DNA of 7,462 bases from Candidatus Tectimicrobiota bacterium (GTDB lineage Bacteria; UBA8248), in assembly GCA_016184445.1 (NCBI GenBank), contig JACPCT010000100.1:1-7462 (forward strand). The letters run 5' to 3'. Shown piece after piece: positions 1-5,203 of this stretch. The notes below the pieces were generated by a model. The model did not search any database. It saw only the letters and a program-made list of their open reading frames with translations, and was not told the origin of the DNA. Every line of letters starts with the position of its first letter. Positions within the stretch are counted from its first letter, which is position 1. Position numbers and translations under genes: made by a program.

Positions 1-1232
1 TCGCAGAAGTCCGGGAAGGTGATGCGCATGGCCTCGGCCGTGTCCACCTCCACCCCCCCGGGGGCGGCGAGGCCCGCCACGGCGGCGGCCATGACCACGC
101 GGTGATCCCCGAAGCCGTGGGCGCGCCCGCCCTTCAAGCCGCCTCCCCGGACGATGAGCCCGTCCGGGAGCTCCTTCGCGCTCCCCCCCAGGCTCTCCAG
201 CACCTGCCGCATGGCGGCGATGCGGTCGGTCTCCTTGATGCGCGCCTGGGGCACGTTCAGGAGGCGCGTCTCCCCCTCGGCCAGGGCGCCCAGGACCGCC
301 ATGACGGGGAGGAGGTCGGGGGTGGCGTTCAGGTCGAACTCCCCCCCGCGCAGGGCCTTGCCCCGGACGCGGAGGGCGCCGTCCTCCGCCCTCACCTCGG
401 CCCCCATCCCGGCCGCCATGGCGAGGATGGCCTTGTCCCCCTGGGGGTCGCCCATGTCGAGGCCCTCGAGGAGGACGTCCCCCCCCGGCAGGGCGCCGGC
501 GGCCACGAGGAAGGCGGCCGAGCTGAAGTCGGCGGGCACCTCCATGTCGAAGCCTTCGAGGGCTTGGCCGCCGGGCACCCGGAAGCGGTCGTAGCCCTCG
601 CGCTCGAAGCGGAGGCCCAGCTTGTCCAGCCACCACAGCGTCATGTCCACGTAGGGGCGCTCGTTCAGCTTGACGGGCTCGACCACGGTCGCTCCCCCGC
701 CGAAGGGGGCGTTCAGGAGGAGGCTCGATGTGTACTGGCTCGTGGCGCCGTCCACCTGGGTGCGGCCGCCCCTCCAGGGCCCCCCGACCCGGGCCGGCAG
801 GCGGCCGTCGTCGTTCTCGGAGCGGGCATGGGCGCCCAGGTTGGAGAGGGCGCTGAGGAGGGGGCCCATGGGCCGCGTCCGGGTCTGGGCGTCCCCGTCG
901 AAGCGGGCCTCCCCCTTGTGGAGGAGGGCGGCGGTCCCCAGGCCGAGGCGGCAGCTCGTGCCCGAGTTCCCGACGTCGACGAGGCAGCGGGGGGCCTCGG
1001 GCCTTCCCTCGAAGCCGTGGACCCGCCAATCGCCCGGCCCGGGATGAATCTCCGCCCCCAGGGCGCGGTAGACGGCCACGGCCGAGGCGCTGTCCCCGGA
1101 CTCGAGGGGGTTGCGGATGCGGCTCTCCCCCGAGGCCAGGGAGGCGAGGGCCACCGCCCGGATGGTGTGGGACTTCGACCCCGGGACGCCGCTGCGCCCC
1201 TTCACGGGGGAGGGATGGACGCGGAGGATCAT
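1..1232 (-). CDS. aroA: 3-phosphoshikimate 1-carboxyvinyltransferase (EPSP synthase), C-terminus cut by window edge
   Basis: EPSP synthase joins shikimate 3-phosphate and phosphoenolpyruvate, the sixth step of the cytoplasmic shikimate pathway. The 410 visible residues cover nearly the whole family length (about 430-450); only the extreme C-terminus, after TFPDFC, is missing at the window start. Motifs seen: PGSKSHTIRA (residues 17-26, substrate-binding Lys and Ser), GNSGTSCR (88-95, PEP/glyphosate loop), RPMGPL (120-125), the DGATSQYTSS stretch (161-170), DFSSAAFLVAAG (235-246), TPDLLPVMA (304-312, likely the catalytic Asp), RIKETDRI (331-338) and GDHRVVMAAAVAG (375-387). The ATG at 1230-1232 puts PGSKS at the usual distance from the N-terminus. 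Its Shine-Dalgarno is weak (AAAGGGG, 11 nt upstream), so translation probably depends on the HNH gene 28 bp upstream. The loop has Gly where glyphosate-tolerant class II enzymes have Ala, so glyphosate sensitivity is likely, though this is inference. Confidence 0.96.
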   Translation of the reverse strand, partial: MILRVHPSPVKGRSGVPGSKSHTIRAVALASLASGESRIRNPLESGDSASAVAVYRALGAEIHPGPGDWRVHGFEGRPEAPRCLVDVGNSGTSCRLGLGTAALLHKGEARFDGDAQTRTRPMGPLLSALSNLGAHARSENDDGRLPARVGGPWRGGRTQVDGATSQYTSSLLLNAPFGGGATVVEPVKLNERPYVDMTLWWLDKLGLRFEREGYDRFRVPGGQALEGFDMEVPADFSSAAFLVAAGALPGGDVLLEGLDMGDPQGDKAILAMAAGMGAEVRAEDGALRVRGKALRGGEFDLNATPDLLPVMAVLGALAEGETRLLNVPQARIKETDRIAAMRQVLESLGGSAKELPDGLIVRGGGLKGGRAHGFGDHRVVMAAAVAGLAAPGGVEVDTAEAMRITFPDFC

Positions 1233-1264
1233 GGGGGGAACGGCCCCTTTCGAGCGCGGCTCAT
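1229..1264 (-). other. 11-codon bridging mini-ORF between the HNH gene and aroA
   Basis: The HNH stop lies in an ATGA (1264-1261), so an ATG overlaps it. That ATG opens 11 codons (MSRARKGPFPP), whose TGA (1231-1229) lies in the ATGA that starts aroA. The arrangement fits termination-reinitiation, carrying ribosomes from the HNH gene to aroA across the 28-bp gap despite aroA's weak Shine-Dalgarno. The peptide itself looks unremarkable. The geometry is seen in the sequence; the function is inference and could be chance. Confidence 0.3.
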
Positions 1265-1620
1265 TTCTCGCCGCTCAGGTATCTGCCCAGCCGGTCGCGG
1301 GAGTGCTCGTCGTCGTGGCAGTAGGTGCAGAGGTTCTCCCAGTTGCTCCCGTCGGGGGGGTTGTTCCGGGGATTCCCGTCCCGGTGGTGGACGGTGAGCA
1401 GGTGCAGGTTCGTCTCGTCGAACTCCCGGGCGCACTTGGCGCAGATCCACCCGTGGATATCCAGAGAGCGGCGCCGGTAGTCGGCGGCGTTCTTGCCGAC
1501 GGCAGCCTGTGCCTTGAGGCGCTGGGCGGCCTCCTTGGCGCTCCCGCCGGAGGCGGCCGGGGAGGGCCCCGCCGGGAGGGGCCGGGCCTTCCGCTTGTGA
1601 CCGAACCGGGTTCGCGCCAT
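1261..1620 (-). CDS. YajD-like HNH endonuclease-family protein, 119 aa
   Basis: This small protein has a basic N-terminal region (residues 1-50) and a compact HNH nuclease fold (55-106). Two CXXC pairs, C60-C63 and C98-C101, would hold a structural zinc. Between them lie the HNH core VHHRDGNPRNNP (77-88), the SNWENLC segment (92-98) and CHDDEH (101-106), which supply the catalytic His, Asn and metal-binding His. The order and the phrases LTVHH, PDGSNWE and YCHD.EHS closely match E. coli YajD (115 aa), a widely conserved HNH protein whose cellular role is poorly defined. The start at 1620 is chosen because AGGAGG lies 7 nt upstream. The open frame continues to 1737, but those 39 extra codons look like noncoding GC-rich sequence. 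It is cotranscribed in all likelihood with aroA. Nothing nearby suggests a restriction system or a mobile intron. Confidence 0.9.
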   Translation of the reverse strand: MARTRFGHKRKARPLPAGPSPAASGGSAKEAAQRLKAQAAVGKNAADYRRRSLDIHGWICAKCAREFDETNLHLLTVHHRDGNPRNNPPDGSNWENLCTYCHDDEHSRDRLGRYLSGEK

Positions 1621-1627
1621 TCCGGTG

Positions 1628-1633
1628 CCTCCT
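1628..1633 (-). promoter_or_regulatory. Shine-Dalgarno that fixes the HNH gene start
   Basis: On the minus strand this reads AGGAGG, a full match to the anti-SD core, with 7 nt to the ATG at 1620. It decides in favour of the 119-residue start over the longer in-frame start at 1737. Confidence 0.75.
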
Positions 1634-1694
1634 CTTCTCCCGCGGGATCCTACCACAACCCTCCCGGGGGCGGAAGGTGACGCCGCCGCTCTCG

Positions 1695-1724
1695 TTGATG
1701 GGCGTTCCGCGCGGGTGATAGCAT
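1695..1724 (+). promoter_or_regulatory. candidate sigma70-type promoter for the multiheme cytochrome
   Basis: TTGATG (1695-1700, 4 of 6 to the -35 consensus) is followed by an 18-bp spacer and TAGCAT (1719-1724, 4 of 6 to the -10 consensus). It would start transcription near 1731, giving a short leader of under 20 nt before the ATG at 1748. The match is moderate and this organism's consensus is unknown. Confidence 0.35.
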
Positions 1725-1735
1725 GGGCGCAGGAC

Positions 1736-1742
1736 AAGGAGG
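1736..1742 (+). promoter_or_regulatory. Shine-Dalgarno that fixes the cytochrome start
   Basis: AAGGAGG lies 5 nt before the ATG at 1748. It selects that start over the open reading frame's first ATG at 1625, which would lack an SD and would bury the membrane anchor 50 residues in. Confidence 0.8.
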
Positions 1743-1747
1743 GGCGG

Positions 1748-2404
1748 ATGCGCCGGGACGGCCAGCGGGGCGGGATGGGTCTTGTTTTGCTGCTGGTCCT
1801 GCTTCTTCCTGCCGGAGCGGGCGGCCTCTACGGCATCCGCGCTGTGGAGTCCTACAATCCCTTCTGCACCTATTGCCACCTGAAGGATCACCAGGACTAC
1901 TTCGACGACGGCGCGCGCCAGAGGGAGGCCATCCGGACGCTGGGCGGCTGGCACCTGGCCAGCGGGAAGTCCGCCTGCATCTCCTGCCACGGGGAGGACG
2001 GCATCGCGGGCATGGCGCGCACCACCTGGCTGGCCGCCGGAGACACGTGGAAGTTCGTCGCCGGCGGCTACGAGCAGCCTTCCCGCGTGTTCCATCCCAT
2101 CGTGGACAAGGATTGCCTGAAGTGCCATCCGGAGGAGCGCATTCTCAAGCTCGCCGAAAGCGCCTTCCACGGCATCAGCGACCACGCCCTGCTCAAGGGG
2201 GCCTGCGTCCAGTGCCACGGCGGCCACAAGACGGGCGGCCGCAGCCAGAAGGCCTTCATCGTCCCGGCGTTCGCCCAGCCCCGCTGCGATGACTGCCACA
2301 AGGATCTGAAGACGAAGGTCCAGCTGAGCGGCCTGAGGCTTTCCCCGCCTCCGGACAGCTCGGGAGGCGCCTTCCTCCGCTCCCGCGCGGGGGCGAAGCC
2401 ATAG
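1748..2404 (+). CDS. membrane-anchored pentaheme c-type cytochrome, NapC/NirT-like
   Basis: The 218-residue protein has a short basic N-terminus (MRRDGQR), one hydrophobic signal-anchor helix (about residues 9-31) and a domain facing the periplasm. That domain carries five CXXCH heme-attachment motifs: CTYCH (40-44), CISCH (77-81), CLKCH (123-127), CVQCH (153-157) and CDDCH (180-184). Further histidines H48, H69, H116, H141, H146 and H160 could serve as distal ligands. One N-terminal anchor followed directly by a heme motif is the plan of NapC/NirT/NrfH quinol dehydrogenases, which pass electrons from membrane quinol to a periplasmic reductase. That family normally has four hemes, so a fifth is unusual. 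The last 30 residues are Pro/Ser/Gly-rich with no motif. No reductase or oxidase partner, and no heme-maturation gene, is in the window. Multiheme c-type cytochrome is near certain; the quinol dehydrogenase role is inferred. Confidence 0.92.
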   Translation: MRRDGQRGGMGLVLLLVLLLPAGAGGLYGIRAVESYNPFCTYCHLKDHQDYFDDGARQREAIRTLGGWHLASGKSACISCHGEDGIAGMARTTWLAAGDTWKFVAGGYEQPSRVFHPIVDKDCLKCHPEERILKLAESAFHGISDHALLKGACVQCHGGHKTGGRSQKAFIVPAFAQPRCDDCHKDLKTKVQLSGLRLSPPPDSSGGAFLRSRAGAKP

Positions 2405-2491
2405 GCCGCCCTTGCGCTCCCGCCCGTCCGCGCCCGGCGTCCGGCTTGTCCCGATCCCCGGCGGCTCCGGGCCGCGCCTGGGCCGGTTCCC

Positions 2492-2528
2492 GGGGAATTC
2501 GATAGGAGCCTATTCCCCTGCGTTTTTT
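2492..2528 (+). terminator. hairpin plus T-tract: likely intrinsic terminator that also holds the EamA Shine-Dalgarno
   Basis: GGGGAAT (2492-2498) pairs perfectly with ATTCCCC (2512-2518), giving a 7-bp stem around a 13-nt loop; an inner TAG/CTA pairing could shorten the loop. A run of six T (2523-2528) begins four bases after the stem. This is the form of a rho-independent terminator and sits 87 bp past the cytochrome stop. The loop contains AGGAG (2504-2508), the only SD-like sequence before the EamA gene, so the element may instead or also control translation of that gene. It stands out as AT-richer than its surroundings. Seen: the stem and T-run. Inferred: its function. Confidence 0.5.
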
Positions 2529-3423
2529 GCTTCTCATCGGTGCGGTCACCTTCCTCTGGGGGTTGAGCTTCCCGGTGGCCAAGATCGGGCTGCGGGGGAT
2601 GGAGCCCTTCACCTTCCTCTGGCTGCGGAGCCTCGTCTCGGCCCTGACCGTCTTCGTCTGGATCGTCTGGCGGCGCGGGCCCCTGCTGCCGCCGCGGGGC
2701 AACCCGGACTTCTGGTGGAACGCGGCCCTCCACAACCTGAACTTCCTCATCTTCTACCACGCGGTGAAGTACACGACGGCGGGGCGCGCTTCGCTCTTCC
2801 TCTACACCCAGCCCATCCTCCTGACCGCCTTCGCCGCCTATTTCCTCCCCGAGGAGCGGATCGGGCGCCGGGCCGTCCTCGGCTTCGCGGCCTCGGCCGG
2901 GGGGCTGGTGCTCCTGTTCAGCGACAGGCTCTCCTCGGAGGGAGGGGCCACCTGGGCCGGGGACGCCCTCACCCTCCTGGCCGCCGTGGCCTGGTCGTCG
3001 CAGTGCCTCTTCCTCAAGGTCCGCCTCAAGGGGGTGGACCCGTTCCGGATCACGGCCTGGACCCAGGCGATGGCGGTCCCGCCGTTCCTGTTGCTGGCGA
3101 TGGGGTGGGGGAAATGGTGGCCCGACGTCACCGACCCCGACGTCCTCACCGGCGTCCTCTACAGCGGGATGGTGGGGACCGGCCTGGCGATGGTGCTCTG
3201 GGTGAGGCTCCTGGCGGAGTATCCGGCGGGCCGGGTGAGCGCCTTCATGTTCCTCACGCCGGTGTTCGGGGTGTTCCTGGGGGCGCTGATGCTGGCGGAG
3301 CCGCTCACCGCGCTCATGCTGGGGGGCGCGGCGCTCGTGGCGGCGGGCATCTACCTGGTCAATTCCGAGGGTGCAAGGGGAAGGGCCGGGAGATCCTCCG
3401 CCGGGCCGCCCTCAGGGCGCTAG
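2527..3423 (+). CDS. EamA/DMT-superfamily transporter (10 TM)
   Basis: This is an inner-membrane permease of the drug/metabolite transporter superfamily, which typically exports amino acids, metabolites or drugs; the substrate cannot be told. The 298 residues form two EamA repeats, about 1-131 and 144-280. Repeat 1 opens with FLWGLSFPVAKIGL and holds the RASLFLYTQP segment (87-96) and the PEERIGRRAVLGF turn (108-120). Repeat 2 opens GDALTLLAAVAWSSQ and ends in SAFMFLTPVFGVFLGALML (238-256) and the last helix (about 262-278). Length and ten-helix pattern are normal. The in-frame stop at 2503-2505 is followed by no ATG or GTG before the first repeat, so the start must be TTG 2527 (used here), CTG 2518 (9 nt after AGGAG) or ATT 2512. 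CTG has the better SD spacing. The basic C-terminal tail overlaps the convergent permease gene by 12 bp. Confidence 0.9.
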   Translation: MLLIGAVTFLWGLSFPVAKIGLRGMEPFTFLWLRSLVSALTVFVWIVWRRGPLLPPRGNPDFWWNAALHNLNFLIFYHAVKYTTAGRASLFLYTQPILLTAFAAYFLPEERIGRRAVLGFAASAGGLVLLFSDRLSSEGGATWAGDALTLLAAVAWSSQCLFLKVRLKGVDPFRITAWTQAMAVPPFLLLAMGWGKWWPDVTDPDVLTGVLYSGMVGTGLAMVLWVRLLAEYPAGRVSAFMFLTPVFGVFLGALMLAEPLTALMLGGAALVAAGIYLVNSEGARGRAGRSSAGPPSGR

Positions 3424-4161
3424 CAGGAGGCGCAGCGAGCCGGCCAGGGCGAGGCCCAGGATGGCCAGGTTGAAGGTCCGCAGGCGGATGCGGTTGTGAG
3501 TCCAGGCGCCCGAGCGGAGGCCCGCCCAGACACAGGGGATGCCCGCGAGGCCCGCCCAGAGCGTATCGGCGGTGATGACGCTGGCCTGCCAGTAGGCGGC
3601 GAGCTTGAGGGGGTTGATGAAGAAGTAGAGCGCCCAGAGGGTGGCCACGAGCACGGTCTTCGGGAGGTTCTGCGAGTGGAGGAAGAGGGCCAGGACGACG
3701 GCCCCGCTGTTCGCCAGGGCGGAGGAGAGGCCGCTCAGGCCGCCGATCATGACGCCGAGCCAAGGGGGCAGGCGCGGCGCCTCAAGCGCCCTGCCCGTCA
3801 GCTCGACGTAGATCCGGTGCAGGGCGAAGAGCAGGCACAGGACCCCGATCACGGCGCGGAGCTGGGCGTCCGGCAGCCGGGCGACCAGCCACGTCCCGCC
3901 GAGGATGCCCGCCGCCGCTCCCGGGAACGCGAGCAGGATTGTGCGCCGGTGCCATTGGCCCCACATGTCCCGGGTCATGCCGAGCGAGGTCATGGAGCTC
4001 GTCAGGGCGATCAGCCCAAGCGAGAACCGGGGAGGGAAGGCGAGGGTGAGGAGGGGCGTGAGGGCGATGCCCACGCCCAAGCCCAGGGTTCGGAGCAGGA
4101 ACCCGCTCCCGAAAGCGGCGGCGAAGATGAGCGCCCACTCCAGGGGCGTATGGGCGGGCAT
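3412..4161 (-). CDS. TauE/SafE-family permease, second of a tandem pair
   Basis: This is a 249-residue polytopic protein of the TauE/SafE (former DUF81) family, whose known members export sulfite, sulfoacetate or related organosulfur or organic anions; the substrate here is unknown. Two similar halves are visible. The N-terminal half holds the glycine-rich helix LGLGVGIALTPLLTLAFPP (26-44). The C-terminal half holds NSGAVVLALFLHSQNLPKT (151-169), then a hydrophobic stretch and the FINPLKL motif (181-187). About eight helices can be drawn, the usual number. It lies 7 bp after the paralogous permease and its ribosome site overlaps that gene's stop codon, so the two are surely cotranslated. The C-terminal LLLAP and TGA overlap the end of the convergent EamA gene. 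No sulfur-metabolism gene is nearby to suggest a substrate. Confidence 0.93.
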   Translation of the reverse strand: MPAHTPLEWALIFAAAFGSGFLLRTLGLGVGIALTPLLTLAFPPRFSLGLIALTSSMTSLGMTRDMWGQWHRRTILLAFPGAAAGILGGTWLVARLPDAQLRAVIGVLCLLFALHRIYVELTGRALEAPRLPPWLGVMIGGLSGLSSALANSGAVVLALFLHSQNLPKTVLVATLWALYFFINPLKLAAYWQASVITADTLWAGLAGIPCVWAGLRSGAWTHNRIRLRTFNLAILGLALAGSLRLLLAP

Positions 4162-4171
4162 TCTCCTCCTA
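4162..4171 (-). promoter_or_regulatory. Shine-Dalgarno overlapping the stop codon of the upstream permease
   Basis: On the minus strand this reads TAGGAGGAGA directly before the ATG at 4161. The TAG is the stop of the upstream TauE/SafE gene and its AG begins the AGGAGG. Ribosomes finishing the first permease end on the entry site of the second, a classic translational-coupling layout that suggests the two proteins are made in matched amounts. Confidence 0.7.
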
Positions 4172-4909
4172 CTCCATCAGCAAGCGCGCGGCCGCGAGGG
4201 CTGAGAGGCCGAGAACGGAGAGATTGTAGCTCCGCTGGGGAGCCCACTCCAGGACGCGCCTGCCGGCCCACGTCCCGGCGATGGTGAGCGGGAGGGCCAG
4301 GATGCCCGTCAGGATCATTGTCAGGTCGACCACCCCCCCCACCCAGTAGGAGCCCAGCTTCACCGGATTCATGAAGATCCAGATGGCGATGACGGTCGCG
4401 ACCAGGGGAACCTTGGTCAGGCCCTGGCTCAGGAGGTAGAGGTTCAAGATGAGGCCCCCCGAGTGGAACAGGGTGCTCACGGTGCCGCCGACGAGACCGA
4501 TCCCGACCCCCATCCAGGGGCCGATGCGGGGGGGCGGGATCTCCTTCCCGAACTCCCGCCTGGCCTGCAGCCCCGCGAAGAGGAGGCAAGCGGCGCCCAG
4601 GCCCTTGCGGAGCCAGTACTCAGGCAGCTGGACCAGGAGGTACGCTCCGAAGATGAGCCCGAAGAACATCCCGGGCAGCACCAGCTTCACCAGACGCGCG
4701 TCCCATCTCTTCCAGAAGAACCTTACGGCGGAGTAGTCGGACAGCCACATCTGGATGGCGATGACGCCGAAGACGAACCGGGTGGGCCAGAAGAGCACCA
4801 TCACCGGCACCACCAGGCTGCCGATGGCTTGCCCGAGGGTCGCCTTTGAGAACCCCACGCAGAAGGCGGCGATGGCGACGGCGAGGATGTAGAAGGAATC
4901 GACCGGCAA
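4169..4909 (-). CDS. TauE/SafE-family permease, first of a tandem pair
   Basis: This 246-residue polytopic inner-membrane protein belongs to the TauE/SafE family and is a paralogue of the next gene. Shared landmarks are the N-terminal glycine-rich helix, GFSKATLGQAIGSLVVP (19-35), then HSGGLILNLYLLSQGLTK (149-166) followed by VPLVAT, and IFMNPVKLGSYW (178-189). The paralogue has NSG, LHSQNLPK, VLVAT and FINPLKLAAYW at the matching places. The start is TTG at 4907-4909: the frame is open only to the stop at 4964-4966 and offers no ATG or GTG before the first helix. A weak AAAGGG lies 6 nt upstream. Family members export small anions such as sulfite; the substrate here is not determinable. It is divergent from the aminotransferase gene across 294 bp; I see no strong promoter on this strand there. 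Confidence 0.93.
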   Translation of the reverse strand: MPVDSFYILAVAIAAFCVGFSKATLGQAIGSLVVPVMVLFWPTRFVFGVIAIQMWLSDYSAVRFFWKRWDARLVKLVLPGMFFGLIFGAYLLVQLPEYWLRKGLGAACLLFAGLQARREFGKEIPPPRIGPWMGVGIGLVGGTVSTLFHSGGLILNLYLLSQGLTKVPLVATVIAIWIFMNPVKLGSYWVGGVVDLTMILTGILALPLTIAGTWAGRRVLEWAPQRSYNLSVLGLSALAAARLLME

Positions 4910-5075
4910 GCGGGGCCCTTTCTCGGTGGGCGGGCAGCCGGGAGAGGGCCGGTCTTCCCGGACTCAGGGCGGGAAGATTACGCCCGGCGCCGAAACGCGC
5001 GCAAGCCGGAGCGGCCCGTTTCCCCGGGACGCAGGAAAGGTGGCCGGGGCTCCCGGGGGACGCATAGAGAATGGC

Positions 5076-5104
5076 TTGAACTCGCGGGGGGGCTCTAGTA
5101 CGAT
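5076..5104 (+). promoter_or_regulatory. candidate sigma70-type promoter for the aminotransferase-glycosyltransferase operon
   Basis: TTGAAC (5076-5081, 4 of 6 to -35) and TACGAT (5099-5104, 4 of 6 to -10) are separated by exactly 17 bp. Transcription would begin near 5111, leaving a leader of about 90 nt before the ATG at 5204. It lies in the divergent intergenic region and points at the right gene. Within such GC-rich DNA, two AT-containing hexamers at ideal spacing are notable but not conclusive. Confidence 0.4.
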
Positions 5105-5139
5105 TGCCCGTCCGCCCCGCCGGACCCCGCAGGAGGCTG

Positions 5140-5193
5140 GTGCCATCGAGACTGCCCAAAGGATACCGGAGCCGGGTCTGCGCCGGTGGCTGA
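5140..5193 (+). other. possible 17-codon leader ORF upstream of the aminotransferase
   Basis: AGGAGG (5131-5136) is the only strong Shine-Dalgarno in the leader, yet it is 67 nt from the aminotransferase ATG. A GTG 3 nt after it opens a 17-codon frame (MPSRLPKGYRSRVCAGG) that stops at 5191-5193, 10 nt before the ATG at 5204. The aminotransferase has no SD of its own, so it may be translated by reinitiation after this leader. The 3-nt spacing is short and the peptide shows no run of a regulatory amino acid, so confidence is low. Confidence 0.25.
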
Positions 5194-5203
5194 GCCGTCC
5201 CTC

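Noticed and set aside
102..1397. A 431-codon open frame on the plus strand
   Set aside because: It lies opposite aroA, whose motifs are unmistakable. Its product is Gly/Ala/Pro/Arg/His-rich with no domain, typical of the mirror frame of a GC-rich gene.
1621..1737. In-frame N-terminal extension of the HNH gene to an ATG at 1737
   Set aside because: The extra 39 residues are low-complexity and unlike YajD relatives, and AGGAGG sits 7 nt before the ATG at 1620.
1625..1747. In-frame extension of the cytochrome to an ATG at 1625
   Set aside because: No SD precedes it, it would displace the signal anchor from the N-terminus, and AAGGAGG lies 5 nt before ATG 1748.
3407..3419. Small hairpin CGCCC-TCA-GGGCG at the convergent stops as a bidirectional terminator
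   Set aside because: The stem is only 5 bp with a 3-nt loop and neither strand has a T-run; such stems are common by chance in GC-rich DNA.
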